A DNA stretch of 64,000 bases from Tenrec ecaudatus (GCF_050624435.1 NC_134536.1:127914758-127978757); one strand, 5' to 3'. Positions 21,755-33,090 are shown, numbered from the stretch's first letter. Program-made: numbers and translations. Notes: generated by a model not told the origin, from the letters alone.

Positions 21755-22060
21755 AGGCATCCCACACATTGTCGGTGGGGACATAAAGCTCTAGAGCCAC
21801 CTCTAAAGGCAGTTTGTCCGCTTCTTGTCAAGTCAAACACACACTTCCCATAGGACCCAGTGATCGCAGGGCTGCGTATTTACCCTAGAGAAATAAAAAC
21901 GTTGTTCACACAAAAACTTGAGCTTGAATGTTGATAGAAGCTCTCGTTGTAAACGCCCCGAGCTGGAAAGAGCCCAAGTGGCCTTTGCTGGATGGATGGT
22001 TAAACAGAGTGACAAGAGAACGCTCCTCACCGCAGAAAGCCGTCTTCCTGAAAGCAGGAC
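21755..22060 (+). repeat. L1 3' end fragment
   Basis: 'cccacacattgtcggtgggg', 'cccataggacccagtgatcg', 'gtatttaccctagagaaata', 'cgagctggaaagagcccaag' follow the order of the widespread mammalian L1 ORF2-end/3' region. Diverged. Confidence 0.7.
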
Positions 22061-22061
22061 A

Positions 22062-22182
22062 GTGTCCACTGCCATTGAGCGGAGGCTGACTCGTCACACA
22101 GCCACCTCTTTCTCTTGTGCAGTGGCTGACGGGCTTGGAGTTCTGACCTGCTGATTAGCGTCCGAGCTCTTTCACCCTGTGT
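22062..22182 (-). repeat. AfroSINE-type fragment
   Basis: Antisense: 'ccactgccattgagcggagg', 'ggcttggagttctgacctgc', 'ctgattagcgtccgagctct'. Internally deleted. Confidence 0.6.
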
Positions 22183-22189
22183 TTAAAAT

Positions 22190-24275
22190 TCATAGGACTG
22201 GACACCAAAAGAGATGGAGGAAAGCAGCGTTCCCTGTGTAGCAAGCAAGGAAGCAGCACTGTGTGCCTAAAGGCTTCAAGAGAGAGGCGCTTGGCTCCTG
22301 GGACAAAGGTCTATCTTGTAGCGGGGAGGCGTCAGCATGGCGCACTGCACTCGATGCAGGCTCAGCAAATAAATGGTGGCAGTGGACAGAAGATGCATTA
22401 GGAGCGTGGTTGGTCTAGGAAGTACTGTCTCTTCTGGGAAGTGAAGTCTTGAAGTCGGGGCGGTGTGCCAGATGACGTCCAAAGCCAGACTCATGATGAC
22501 ACAGCAGGCAGATGGAATGGCCCAGAGGTGGCTATGGCAGGTGGCCTACCGACTCTCCTCCTCCATGTTCAGACCCTGCTCAGAAGCCGGGGGCCTGTTT
22601 CCGTGACCCAGGATCCCCAGGGGCCTTCAACTCCGAAGGAGGAAGCTCCAGGTTCTCAGAGCCCAGAGTGTCCCTCCCATGTGGCCCTCAGCCATGACCT
22701 ACTTTCCCTACCTGTTGGTGCAGGTGAGCGCCCCCGCCTAGGACTATTTTTATCCTAGTGGGATCCCTAGCTATTTTTATCAGCCATTCTGTGAAAGAGC
22801 TGATCTAGGGGGCAGGAGTTCTCCCCATGGGAGACCCTAAGGGGGCACTCTCTTCTCTCACTGTCCGAACTAGGACCGATTTATATTCCCTCCCCTCCCC
22901 CAACTGCCCTGCCCTGTCAGTGTCCCGAACTGCCTCCAGGATGCAGTTCAAATATCACGGAGACATTCCAAGTTCTTGCCGATGGAGCGCAGCTCCCTTC
23001 TGGCCCCATGCCCTGCCACCCCTTGCAGTGCACTGGGCCCTGGCAGGCTCTGGCAAGGCATGTCGGCTTCCAACCTGTGCACTTGCTGTCCAGCACGCCT
23101 TTCTCATCTCTCGGCCCCCACCCCAAACCAAACGGACTCCAGTATCCCCACACCTCCTGCACGCTCCAAAGCCCCCGACCCAGGGGGCTCTCTGTGAGCC
23201 TTCAGGGACTGAGACCCCGGCCCCCTCCAGAGGCACTTCTCACTCCCTCTGCCCCCAGGATGCCTGCGTGTCTCTCCCTGGTCCTGGGCCAGCTCCCCCA
23301 CCTCTAAGACCACCGTACTGGACGTACGGACCCTGTGTGAGTGGGGAGGTGCTGCTGCCTGGCCCATGTCCTCCACCTCCGAGGCCCTGCTGAGCCTGCC
23401 CTCCTGGGGCAGGGGCAGCTCTCTGCCATCCCCTGGCTGCTGGCTCAGCACCTTGGTGAATCAGCAAGCTCGCCCCAGGGCTTTGCTCTCCAGTGGGCTC
23501 AGCCCTTCTCTGAGTGTTTTGGGGACAGTGTCGGGGGGCGGGGCATGCAGTCAGAAGCAGCCTGTCATATGGGAACCCCGGGCAAACCAGCTGGTGGCCC
23601 CTCAGAAGGGCTCTCAGGCTAGCCGTCTCTCAGCAGGCTCCATGCTCTCCTCCTCCATCCCTGGTCGATGGCACCAAATCGGTTGCGTCAAGTTGAGTTC
23701 TCTCTGTCTTCCCTGGCTAACTTCTCACCACGTTCTCGGGACACCCCGTTCTCTCAGGTTCCCCTCCTTCCTCTCTGGCAGAATACTTCCCACCTGGTGC
23801 CAGATGAGAGGGACCAGGAGTCCTCTGGGTAAGAGCAGGGTAAGCTGCTTCTCTGCTACCTGAACCCTGCTCAATGCTTCCACCAGCGACTCTGGTCTCC
23901 CCCCTAACCCATTCCCACCTGCCCCGCCCACCCCGCCAAGCTCTAGCCCCTGAAGATCGCATAGGGTCCTCAGACTTCACGGGGTCTCCGTTCAACTCAT
24001 TATCTCCTCCCCTAACCAGTGCCTTTTCCACTGCACCCCCCTTGGCCCACCCAGCAGCCCCCATCCATCGGATGCACTGGCTAGTGTCTGGCAGCCCCCC
24101 TCACGTCCCTCCCCCCATGGCCAGTGACCTGGCTTTCTGAACACATCCCGGCCTCCTGCCTTCCCCACCCAGCATCGAGTGTGTGGGGAGCCCTGGGAAG
24201 CCCCAGGCTGGCCAATGCTCCTCAAGCTGTGTTGCTTGGACAGAGGAGTCCCAGTGTCTAAGGAAAGGGAGCGCT
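22190..24275. other. Unique GC-rich sequence, no gene confirmed
   Basis: A long C-rich stretch with many short frames on both strands. Two copies of 'ctatttttatc' occur at 22744 and 22771. No coding exon could be supported. Confidence 0.5.
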
Positions 24276-24277
24276 GA

Positions 24278-24465
24278 TGGGGTGGCGTTTACGAAGTGAG
24301 CGGTTTGAAAGCGCTAGCTGCTGTGCCAGAGGAAGATGAGGCTCTCTCCTCCCGGGGAGTTACAGTCTCAAACACCCGTATGAGCAGGGCTCCCCTGCCT
24401 GGGCTCTCTGGTCTCCAGGAGTCAGCTCTGACTCGATGGCAGGGAGTTTGACTTGGCTTTAGGAT
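24278..24465 (+). repeat. AfroSINE-type SINE
   Basis: Sense: 'gagcggtttgaaagcgctag', 'gaagatgaggctctctcctc', 'gagttacagtctcaaacacc', 'gactcgatggcagggagttt'. Confidence 0.75.
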
Positions 24466-24474
24466 GAAGGCGTG

Positions 24475-24580
24475 GCATTGTGCTGGGGCAGACAGCCAGG
24501 ACCCACCCCCTGCTGGCTGGGTGACCTTGGCCAGCTACCCAGCCCTCTCTGAGCCTGTTTCCTTATCCATAGGGTGGCTG
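24475..24580 (+). repeat. MIR SINE
   Basis: 'gctgggtgaccttggccagc' followed by 'tctctgagcctgtttcctta' is the MIR core in sense orientation. Confidence 0.75.
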
Positions 24581-25650
24581 GGGAATGGAGCAGGAGGGCC
24601 TGTGCAGTGGGGCTAGAGCTCTGCTGGCCTGTGGGGGCGCTCAGTGTGTGTGTGGGGTCCTGTTAACCGTCCCTTCCTCTCCCCAGCCTTTTCCCCACAC
24701 AGCCATGCAGCCTCTGATCACACTTCCCCCTAAAGAACAAGCCTTCCTCCTACCCGCCTAGCCCGGTGTGAGTGCCTCCATAGCTCCACTGAGCTGGTGG
24801 CTAGATGCCTCTCTCCCAGTTACAGACTTGCAGGAAATGAGCGAGCCATTCGCTGTGGGCTGCAGGACCTGTTCCTGGCTGCGGCTCCTCCTGCTCCCAG
24901 CGCCTATGGTGACAGTGGACTCACAGCGCAGGCAGGTTGTGGGTCAGAGTAGGAAGTCTGCTGGCACACACCAGCAGGGACTCAGAGCTCTCAGGCCAGG
25001 CAGAAGGAATCGCGGCTTACAACCTGGGGTGCAGGGCCATTCACATAGGTGCCCCCAGAGCACGGATCAATCGCCAAGTATCCAAGGAGGGATGGGGGTG
25101 GTGTCCCTCTCTGGGGCGGGGGTGTGGGTGGTGGGAAGCAGTGGTGTGTTCTCCCGGTGTAAAGAGGTATCTACTGCAGTGACCTCCTTGTGCGCTGGGT
25201 CTCAGGGCATGGGGCCAGACCTTGTCTGGGGCGGTCCCCCACCTGCCAGGACAATAGGGCAGACCTGGGCAGGATACACAGGTGCTGGCGGCCCACAGAG
25301 CTCCACAGGGGCACTTTGAGAAGGAGAGCTTTCCTGGAGGTCTGGGCTGGGAGTGGCCAGGACAAAGGTAGGCAGGAGGTGCTTGGACTTAGTCCCACCT
25401 GGAGGTTCAGCACAGAACACCCCCAGTGGGGGGCGGCGGGGAGCCCTTTTCCTGCCAAGGGTCCTTTGGACATTTGTAAGCTCATTCACAGGCCATGCAA
25501 ACGTACCCATTTAAAAGTGAGCCGGCTGTCTTTGGCCCGTGTTCCACTCACCCACACCGAATGTGAGGAGGGCCAGCACAGCTTCTCTTTGGCGAGGCGT
25601 GCGGTATGAATTAGCATCGATGGCTCCGCAGGGTTCATATGGCCTCTGGA
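24581..25650. other. Unique sequence, no gene seen
   Basis: No coding exon or repeat recognised. Confidence 0.4.
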
Positions 25651-25654
25651 GCCC

Positions 25655-25785
25655 CGCTGGCAAGTAAAATGGGTAGGCATTGGGCTGCTAACTGGCACAG
25701 GCAGCAGGTCAGCAGCCCCAGTCCTGGAAACTCACAGGGGCAGCCCTACCCCGTCCTGTGGGGTCTCTATGAGAACGGGGGAGGG
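25655..25785 (+). repeat. AfroSINE-type fragment
   Basis: Sense: 'gcattgggctgctaactggc', 'cagcaggtcagcagccccag', 'tggaaactcacaggggcagc', 'gtggggtctctatgagaacg'. Confidence 0.65.
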
Positions 25786-25879
25786 GGTGTGTCTTCCTTA
25801 TTGGGCAGTGCCGATCCAGAGCATTCCCACCACCCCTGAGCATCCTGGTTCCAGAGGCAGCCCTACTCCTGAGCTGGAT

Positions 25880-26010
25880 GGCCCCTCTGCCAGCCCTCTC
25901 CGTGCCTCGGTTTCCCCATCTGTAACAGGAGAGAACAATCGTTCTTGGGAAGACTGAATGAGGGTAGCTAGGAGAAGGCCCAGGTACAGTGCCTGGGAGT
26001 TGACCGAGGT
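25880..26010 (+). repeat. MIR SINE
   Basis: 'cctcggtttccccatctgta', 'gaagactgaatgagggtagc' and 'ggtacagtgcctggga' are MIR-like in order and orientation. Confidence 0.75.
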
Positions 26011-26074
26011 CTTGCAGGTCTGCTGCGGAGGCAGGCGTCCAGGCATTGCGGTCAGACTCGGCTCACCTTGCTGT

Positions 26075-26345
26075 TAGGCCGGGGTCTTGGCTTCCTGGTG
26101 CCGATGTAACACAGAGCACGAAGGAGGGGCTTTAAAAACGGACAGTGGTTTTCTCCCACTTAGGAGGCTGAGTGCCAACACCAGGGTCAGGCTGCTCCTT
26201 CAAGGGGCCCACGTCCTGCTCTCGCTCAGCTTCTGCGGCTTGGCTCCCTGGTGAGCCCCGAGGGGAGGCCCTCTTCCTGGGTTTGTCCTGCAAAGCTTCT
26301 GGCCCTCACCTGATCCTTCAGCCGGGTTGGCTGAAGACACGCCCC
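26075..26345 (-). repeat. Ancient LTR-like mammalian repeat, antisense
   Basis: 'tcctggtgccgatgtaacac' and 'ggaggctgagtgccaacacc' parallel the old LTR-like family at 7.6 and 17.5 kb. Low identity. Confidence 0.4.
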
Positions 26346-26411
26346 CTCTCCTGAATACAAAAGGCCGCTTCCCCCAGGGGATTGCCCTCACTGTGCTCCA
26401 CTGCCCAGTCC

Positions 26412-26585
26412 CAGGTCTAGTGTGACCCTACAAGACACAGTGGAGCTGCCCCAGAGAGTTTCCAAGGCTCTCCATCTCTGTGGGTGCAGACAGCCTCACC
26501 CTCGGTGCTTCGGTGCAGCTGGCAGTGTGGACCCACAGACCTCTCAGTGACCAGCCCAGTACTGAAACCTCTGTGCCCCCAAGGA
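26412..26585 (-). repeat. AfroSINE-type SINE, diverged
   Basis: Antisense: 'gaccctacaagacacagtgg', 'agagtttccaaggctctcca', 'gcagacagcctcaccctcgg', 'gaaacctctgtgcccccaag'. Confidence 0.65.
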
Positions 26586-26589
26586 TCCT

Positions 26590-27295
26590 AACCCACAGGT
26601 CTAGGGGTTAGCATCTGCAGCCCATATTTAAGGGGGACACCAAATTCAACCCACAGCAGAAGGCCTCATCACCTCCTTACTGCAGAGGAAAGGGCCTGCC
26701 TGCCCAAGACCTGCAAAGATTGGGGAGGAGAACACCTGGGGGTCTGGATCCGGGCCAGAGCTCCCCACCTCCTCACTAGGTGGGGCCCATGACTACTCAT
26801 TTCCTTCAACGTGCCCCACAGGCGTCCCTCTTTTGATGGTAGATGCCCCTGTCCTGTCTCTCCCACTTTCAGGAAGTTCTTTCCCTGTCTGACCTCAGTG
26901 CTACCAGCTGCTGAGCAGCCCCCCATCGCTGGAGCTGTGCTGCAGAGACTGGACAGGGAGGGAAGGGGTGAGGGCTAGAGAGAGTGGAGCAGGTTTTGTA
27001 GGATCTTTTTCCAGACATGTGCTACCCCGCCGCTCCAAAAGCTGTCAGTTCACCCTGAGGTCTAACCCCAGTCCCACCCACAATGAGTAAAGCTGGTTTC
27101 TTCTTGCCTGTCCCAGGAAGACTTGGGGCGTTCACTCCGGGACTCCCTTCGACTCTCGTGACTTGTCTCTTGGCAGCGGGTAGAAGGGGCGTGTGTGGCA
27201 TGCATGGTTTTACAAGGTGGGCGCAGTGCCTGTCCAGGCAGGAAGGCACATCTCTGTCTTGGCTATTCAGGTATGGCTGCCTCCAGTGCATCCTG
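26590..27295. other. Unique sequence, no gene seen
   Basis: No coding exon or repeat recognised. Confidence 0.4.
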
Positions 27296-27299
27296 TGAA

Positions 27300-27395
27300 G
27301 GAAAGGTTGCCCATTATAAAGATAGGGAAACTGAGTCCCAGGGCAACCAAACAGCTTGCCCCAGGCCCTAGGGGACAAAGCCAGAAGGCCTGGGG
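27300..27395 (-). repeat. MIR SINE, antisense
   Basis: 'cccattataaagatagggaa' followed by 'actgagtcccagggcaacca' is the reverse MIR core. Confidence 0.65.
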
Positions 27396-27399
27396 TCTC

Positions 27400-28380
27400 C
27401 TGGTGCTCATCCCAATTTCCTGGGAGGGTCTGGGAGCTTGCAGCCTCTCTGTGCGGGGGCCACAGGTGGACAGCAAGCAGGTCGGCTCTCCGTACAACCC
27501 CCTAGCAAGTAGCATCGTTTTCCGTGCAAGCGCCTGCCAGTAGAACGCGAGAAGCTGTGTGCAGTTCATTCTCCTGGGGGTAGAGAGCTAGACAAGCAAG
27601 TCTGCCTGATGTAGTGGTGGCCACCCACTGGGTGAGGGGCAGGAGGGATGATGACATATTTGTAATTCAAACCCAGGCACCCCAAGGCTGGCGGTGGGGA
27701 CAGGGTGCTGTGGTAGGCACTCTTACCCTATGCCTTCCTCAGATCCAGCCTGTGAGCCAGAGAAGCAGGGCCCTGCTGCCACTCTCCTGCCTGGTCGGCC
27801 CTCTCTGCCCTCTGGCCCACCTGGGCTGCCTCTTGCCTCCTGTGATTGAATCTCCCTGCTGGTCTTTCTGCCTTTAGCTCAATCAGCAACCTCAGCCCTT
27901 TTAATTTAGGAACTAAAAGGCCGTTGCTGGGTTGGCTTCCCCTGATTGACGGGGCTGCCAGCATGGCCAGGCTAGCCCGGGAAAGGGGCACAGACCTCTG
28001 ACCTCCGTGGGCTTCTATGGGGTGAGAACACCCTGCTGGTGGGGCCTGGGGAGCAAAGGGGAACCATCTCTTCCTGGCCCCCAACAGAGAAGGGGCCAAG
28101 GCCAGGCCACCCTGGAGGTTGGCTGCTGGCTGGCCCAGGGAAGCTATGGAATGTCCTGTTCTCAATTCAGCCTGGGGGGTTTGGGTAGACATGAGGGAGG
28201 ACTTCCCAATGGGCTAATTGCTTCCTTCTTGCTGTGTGACGCTGGAGGGATGTCTCAAAGTCCCCCACAGCACCTGGTTCTTTTCCAAGGAAGTAGAAAA
28301 GGGGCCAGAGGAACCCACACTGCCTTCTTTAGTGTCGTCTACAAAACTTCCACTTCCCACCCATGAAGATCCCGAACCAA
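27400..28380. other. Unique sequence, no gene seen
   Basis: Contains a balanced-composition segment with an imperfect inverted repeat near 27878-27950. No coding exon recognised. Confidence 0.4.
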
Positions 28381-28384
28381 ATTC

Positions 28385-28578
28385 CCTGTCGTCGAGGCAA
28401 TTCGGACTCACCCCGACCCTCTGGAGGGAGTAGAATGACCTCTGTGAGTTTCCAAGGCGGTCTATATTCACTGGAACAGAAAGCCTCATTGTTCTCCTGA
28501 GGAGCAGCTGGTGGACTCGAACTGCTGACCTTGTGGTTAGCAGTCCCACTCACAACCCACTACACCATGAAGGCTCCT
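28385..28578 (-). repeat. AfroSINE-type SINE, nearly complete
   Basis: Antisense: 'cgaggcaattcggactcacc', 'gtgagtttccaaggcggtct', 'agaaagcctcattgttctcc', 'gtggactcgaactgctgacc', 'cactacaccatgaaggctcc'. Confidence 0.82.
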
Positions 28579-28632
28579 TTCTCATCTATACCTGGGCTAA
28601 TTATGCAATCCAGGCACAGCGCTCTAAGGGAA

Positions 28633-29140
28633 TGTGGTAGTTACATAATCTCCTGTCAACTTGAGGCTATTAAGAGTGAAGGGGTGGAGTCTAGCCTGTC
28701 AATCAGGTTGCTGTCTGATGATATCTCCTGGTGGGTGTGGTCTTCTCATAAGGATTCTGTGAACTTTCTCTCTCTCGATTCTGCCATCAGAAGAGGTGGG
28801 CCTCTCTCTCTCTGCTTCACACACCTGATGGCAAGCCACATGGAGGTACGCTGATGGCAGCCAGAGCCCTGGAGAGGCGTCCACCACCACTGGATCTACA
28901 GAACTTTCCACCCACTGGCCTGTGATCTTCCTGCATTTGGCATCATTGCATGGGTTGTGTGAGTCTGAAGAGGAATTCATGAACTAGTATCAGACTTATG
29001 GGTTCATATCGAACTTAAGGACTTCATCGGGACTGGGCTGGGATGTTTTATTGATGCATAATTATTTCTTGATATAGAGCTCTCTTACACGTATATGACT
29101 GTCTCTGGATTTGTTTCTCTAGTCAACCCGAACTAACACA
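28633..29140 (+). mobile_element. Solo ERVL-type LTR, 508 bp
   Basis: The element starts 'tgtggtagttacataatctc' and ends 'tcaacccgaactaacaca', giving TG...CA termini. The 3' terminal pattern (tctctagtcaacccgaactaacaca-like) is that of ERVL/MLT2-class LTRs. The flanking 5-mers are gggaa and gggag, a target duplication with one mismatch. A reversed copy of the same family lies at 44975-45492. No internal retroviral sequence is adjacent, so it is a solo LTR left by recombination. Confidence 0.82.
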
Positions 29141-29174
29141 GGGAGGTAGGCTGGGCCAATGAAGAACTGCTGGC

Positions 29175-29335
29175 TCGGGCTTAGAATTTTGGTTCAGTAT
29201 ATTTTGACTGGGTGACCTTGGGACAGTCTCCTTCCCTTTCTGAGACTCAGTTTCCCTTTTGAAAGACCAGCTCATGGAACATACTTGGAAGTCTGTCGTG
29301 AGATGTCTTGTAAAGTGCCCAGGCTAGAGCCTGAG
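29175..29335 (+). repeat. MIR SINE
   Basis: 'gactgggtgaccttgggaca' followed by 'tgagactcagtttccctttt' and 'gtaaagtgcccaggctagag' in sense order. Confidence 0.75.
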
Positions 29336-29384
29336 GAGGAGAGGTGACAGCTCAATGCTGAATATGGTCCCCCCCGTTCCCACC

Positions 29385-29500
29385 CCTCCCATAAGTATTG
29401 CAGTCTCACAAACCCAGAGAGGCTGTTCTCCCTGTTCGATAGGGTCATTATGAGTCGGAATCGATTTGAGAGTGGTTCATTTGGAGTTTGAGTTTTGGAC
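29385..29500 (+). repeat. AfroSINE 3' half
   Basis: Sense: 'attgcagtctcacaaaccca', 'gatagggtcattatgagtcg', 'gaatcgatttgagagtggtt'. Directly followed by another partial copy. Confidence 0.75.
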
Positions 29501-29504
29501 CAAT

Positions 29505-29625
29505 CCAAAGGTTGGCAGTTTGTACCCACTCAGTGCCCAGAAGGAAGGCCTGAGGATCTGTGTCCCTAAGAGATTACAGCCACGAAGACCCGGTGGAGCA
29601 GCCCTCTGCTGTATCCCGCAAGGCC
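29505..29625 (+). repeat. AfroSINE partial copy
   Basis: Sense: 'caaaggttggcagtttgtac', 'ggcctgaggatctgtgtccc', 'agagattacagccacgaaga'. Confidence 0.6.
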
Positions 29626-29825
29626 CCGTGAACAGGAGACACTGGATGCACGGGAGCTTTTGGCACCCTAGACCTCAGTGCCCCGTCTGCATGACGGGCA
29701 CAGTGCGATTTCACGAGCCTCTGCCAACGCACCAAGCAATCTGCATAGTGCATGTGTGTCTGTCTGGGGGGCGGGGGGCGCATCGTCCTTCAAACCTGCT
29801 TGCTTGGTGCTAATCACATAGAACT

Positions 29826-29880
29826 CAAAACTGAACGCACTGCCATTGAGTCAGTTCTGATTCATAGCAACCTTATAACC
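29826..29880 (-). repeat. AfroSINE tail fragment
   Basis: Antisense tail: 'cactgccattgagtcagttc' and 'tgattcatagcaaccttata'. A C-run and A-run separate it from the next copy. Confidence 0.7.
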
Positions 29881-29904
29881 CCCACCCACACCCCCCCCCC
29901 AAAA

Positions 29905-30128
29905 AAAAATCCAAAACAACCACCACACCAAACTCACTCTCGATGATACGATTCCAACTCATAGCAACTCTATGGGACAGGGTAGACCTGCCCTTGTGGG
30001 TTCCTGAGACTGTGACTCTTTACAGGAGTAGAAAGCCTTGTCTTTCTCCCTCGGAGTGGATGGTGGCTTCAAACTGCTGACCTTGCAGTTAACAGCCCAA
30101 TTCATAACCACCATGCCACCAGGGCACC
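29905..30128 (-). repeat. AfroSINE-type SINE, complete
   Basis: Antisense from the A-rich tail through 'catagcaactctatgggaca', 'gggttcctgagactgtgact', 'agaaagccttgtctttctcc', 'gcttcaaactgctgaccttg' and the head 'accaccatgccaccagggca'. Confidence 0.88.
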
Positions 30129-30254
30129 TTCATGGGTTGGTTTGGCTGATTCTGCCTTGGCTGGGAGTTGCGAGAGAAGAAGGCTTCTCAGGGGCTTTGG
30201 AGCTTCTCCTTTCAACGAGACGCTGGACATTCTATTTAATTATTATTTTCATTA

Positions 30255-30388
30255 TTCCTCCTATGCAAACAGAAACAGAGGCTCAGAGTGGTCACATCGC
30301 CCCGGAAGGTCACTCAGCTAGTTTGTGGCAGAGCTGGGATTTGATCTCTGGCAGCCTGACTTCTTACTGTTGGGCTACACACCCTTCC
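30255..30388 (-). repeat. MIR SINE, antisense
   Basis: 'acagaaacagaggctcagag', 'gaaggtcactcagctagttt', 'gtggcagagctgggatttga' are a clear reverse MIR. Confidence 0.82.
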
Positions 30389-30529
30389 CTTGTAGTTGAT
30401 GTCAGTGGTCTCCTAAGTGGGAAGGGTTCAGGAAGAAATTAGTAGAAATGAAGCCAGCTTTATTTTAGCTTATCCTTTACATTTTTGGTGGGAGCATGTT
30501 TTCTATGTAGTACATATGTATAATTTTAA

Positions 30530-31240
30530 GGGTTTTTCCTCCACTGAGGTATGATTTACACACCCTAAAATGCACCCGTTTTAAGTGCACAATTAAATTA
30601 TTTTTAGCAAACACACAGAGTAGTGTATCCATCAACACAGTCCCATTTTGGAACATTGTCACCACCCCAAAGAGATACCTCCTGCTCATTTGCAGTCAAC
30701 CCTCATTCCTATTCCCACGCCCAGGTCTCCATGAACCTACGGTTTGTTCCTGAAGATTTGCCTTTCCGGGACCTTGTCATATAAATGGAATCGAACAAGA
30801 TGTGGCGTGTTCTTAACCTAGCCTAATTTTTTCCCCTTCAGAGTTCATCTCTGTTGTATCTTCTTCCCTAGCCCTCCCCTTTGCAATGCCTGCATAGCGT
30901 TCCCTGATACCCACATTTATATCCAGTCCCTGGGGGACGGCCGCTCCGCTGACTTCCCATTGCGCGGCTATGGTGACGAATGCGGCCGTAAGCACTTGTG
31001 GTTCTCGTGTGGCTAAATGCCGACATGTATAGACCTGGAACAGCGATGGGCAAGGGCTTCCATTTCTTTACCTCTGCCCCGACCCTTGCGAGTGTCTGTT
31101 ATTAAGGTTATTATTATAATAGACATCTGAATGGCTGCGAAGTGGTTATCTCATTATGGGTTTCATTTGCATTTTTCTAATGATCTGTGATGTGCAGCCT
31201 CTAAGTGGTCTGATTTGTTGGCATAAAGTTGTTACTAGTG
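30530..31240 (-). repeat. Ancient L1 3' region, antisense
   Basis: 'tccactgaggtatgatttac', 'ttttaagtgcacaattaaat', 'tcatataaatggaatcgaac', 'ggttatctcattatgggttt' and 'catttgcatttttctaatga' follow the antisense order of the L1M 3' end common in mammals. Confidence 0.75.
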
Positions 31241-31329
31241 TTCCCGGATCACCTTTCACATTTCTGTTAGATTGGGAGTGATGTTTCTCTCTCATTCTTG
31301 GTTTTGGAAACTTGAAACAGCCCCACCCC

Positions 31330-31627
31330 TACCCCAGCCTAAGACCCCCGTCTCTGTTTAGTCTAAAAGTTGGTCCATTTTGTTGACTTTTTCATTGGGT
31401 TTCTCTCTCTCGTTTCTCCTTTCACTGATTTCTCTCCACTCTATTATTTCCTTCTCATTCTCTGAGTTTGGGTTTTCCTTTTCATTCTCCTGTTTCTCTA
31501 AGTTTACGTGATTGCCTTCACATCCCTCATCTTTCCCTAAGATCGCGCCGAAAGCTGGACGCGTGCTCTCCAGGCTGATGTGCTGTGCTGACTCCGTTAG
31601 AGATGCTTTTACATTTACCCGTGGGTT
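31330..31627 (-). repeat. Ancient L1 fragment, antisense, left of RTE insertion
   Basis: 'gttggtccattttgttgact', 'tttcactgatttctctccac' and 'ctccgttagagatgctttta' fit an antisense L1 segment. The matching continuation 'gttatttagagattcattat' resumes at 33.09 kb, after the RTE insertion. Confidence 0.65.
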
Positions 31628-31840
31628 CTCCCTGGACCGTTGGCTGGTGTGTTGGGTGCTGTTGAGTCGGTTCCAGCTCACAGCGGCACGATGAGAATAG
31701 AGTGCCACACTGCTCGGCCCCATGCCAGTCTCACAATTGTTGTTGTGCCTGGCCCCACCACTCTACCAAGCAGGATGTCCTCTTCCTAGAGACTGGTCTT
31801 TCTATATAGCATATCCGAAGGACATGAGACAAAGTCTTGC
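31628..31840 (-). mobile_element. RTE (BovB-like) LINE 3' end, antisense
   Basis: The 3' terminal motif appears reversed as 'gggtgctgttgagtcggttc' and 'cagctcacagcggcacgatg', then 'accaagcaggatgtcctctt' and 'aaggacatgagacaaagtct'. These match the end of the BovB/RTE coding region and its short 3' tail. The element is interrupted by a solo LTR and continues at 32.47 kb. Confidence 0.78.
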
Positions 31841-32464
31841 TGTGTTGGACAGGGTTCTCTAGAGAAACAAAGCCAAGACATTTATGATTTACATATGTAT
31901 ATGTACATATATGTGTGTGTATATATGTATATATATATATGGATAGATATATTCAGCATGAAGGAATATAACAGCTAATTAGTCCACACAGCAGGACAGA
32001 GGCTCAGTTCATCTCATGTCCGTGGAACAGTTACTATACTGGAGGTCCTTCAACTCAGGAGGGCTGCTGGGTCCAAGGTCAAGGAAGCAGACAGCTGAGT
32101 CTTCCCTAGAGCAATGCAGGCAGTCCAGTCAGAGGCAGCAAAGAGCAGGGCAGGTCACCAACAGTCAGCCAGATGACAGAATCCTACAGTCCCAAGCTCA
32201 AGCGCTGTGGTAAAGCAGGCCTCACAGGAACCTCAAGCTCTAGCTACACAATCCACAGGTTGGATGTCCCACAGGTAGTGTAGCTCAGAAGTGGAGGCTA
32301 AGAACTCACTAAGGCAGCCGCCCACTGGTCCAATCACCAGAGAACAAGAGAGAGACAGGTGGGGCTTGCCGAGTCATTTCTCTCTGCCCTCCAATCAAAC
32401 TAGGGCTTTATTCATCCCACATGTTCCTATTGTTCAGGCTGGCACAATAAACCTACCGATCACA
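31841..32464 (-). mobile_element. Solo ERVL-type LTR with perfect 5-bp target duplication
   Basis: On the plus strand it begins 'tgtgttggacagggttctct' and ends 'aacctaccgatcaca'. The LTR therefore reads TGTGATCGG...CCAACACA on the minus strand. The duplication cttgc occurs at 31836-31840 and 32465-32469. It resembles the 3' LTR of the ERVL provirus at 45.5 kb, sharing 'ggttctctagag', 'ggtgtcccacaggtagtgta'-type and 'ggcacaataaac' blocks. It interrupts an RTE fragment. Confidence 0.9.
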
Positions 32465-33090
32465 CTTGCCGTCTTCAATTCGAAGGAGCATCCTGGCGTA
32501 CTTCTTCCAACAGATGTGTTTTTCCTTCTGGCAGTCCATGTCCTTTCAATATTCTCCTCCAGCACTGGAAAGGAAATGCATAGATTCTTTTTATTGTTTT
32601 CTTTACTCAGTGTTCAACTCTCACATGCATATGAGGCCACTGGAAATACCCCGGCTTGAGTCAGGTACAAGTTAGTCCTCAGAGCGACATCCTGGTTCTT
32701 CAGCACTGTAGCGAGGTCTTGTGCAGCCGATGTGCCCAACGCCATGTCATTTGATGTCTTGACTGCTGCTTCCATGAGCACTGATGGTGGGTCCAAGCCA
32801 GATGGAATCCTCGACAACTTCAATCTTTCCTTTGTTTATCATGTGTTATCCTCGGGTCCAGTTGTGAAGCTCTTTGTTTTCTTTGCATTGAGCTGTAATA
32901 CATAGTGAAGCTTGTATTCTCTCATCTTTCCCAGGGAGTATGTCATGTCCTCTTAGCTTTCAGCAAGCAAGGTTGTGCCATCTGCATGTCTCAGGCCGTT
33001 CCTAGACCTTCCTCCACTCCTCGATGCCATGTTCTGCTTCATAGAGTTCAGCTTCTCAGATTCTTTGTACAGGTAGATTGAATATGAATG
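32465..33090 (-). pseudogene. RTE LINE reverse-transcriptase C-terminal remnant
   Basis: Continuation of the antisense RTE. 'cacatgcatatgaggccact' reverses a tract encoding 'YACES', and 'ttgactgctgcttccatgag' and 'gcaaggttgtgccatctgca' (reverse of a codon series near the catalytic YADD region) lie in the usual order. A minus-strand frame at 32614-32823 encodes 'DMALGTSAAQDLATVLKNQD', typical of the region downstream of the RT domain in BovB-type ORF2. Stops and shifts are frequent. Confidence 0.75.
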
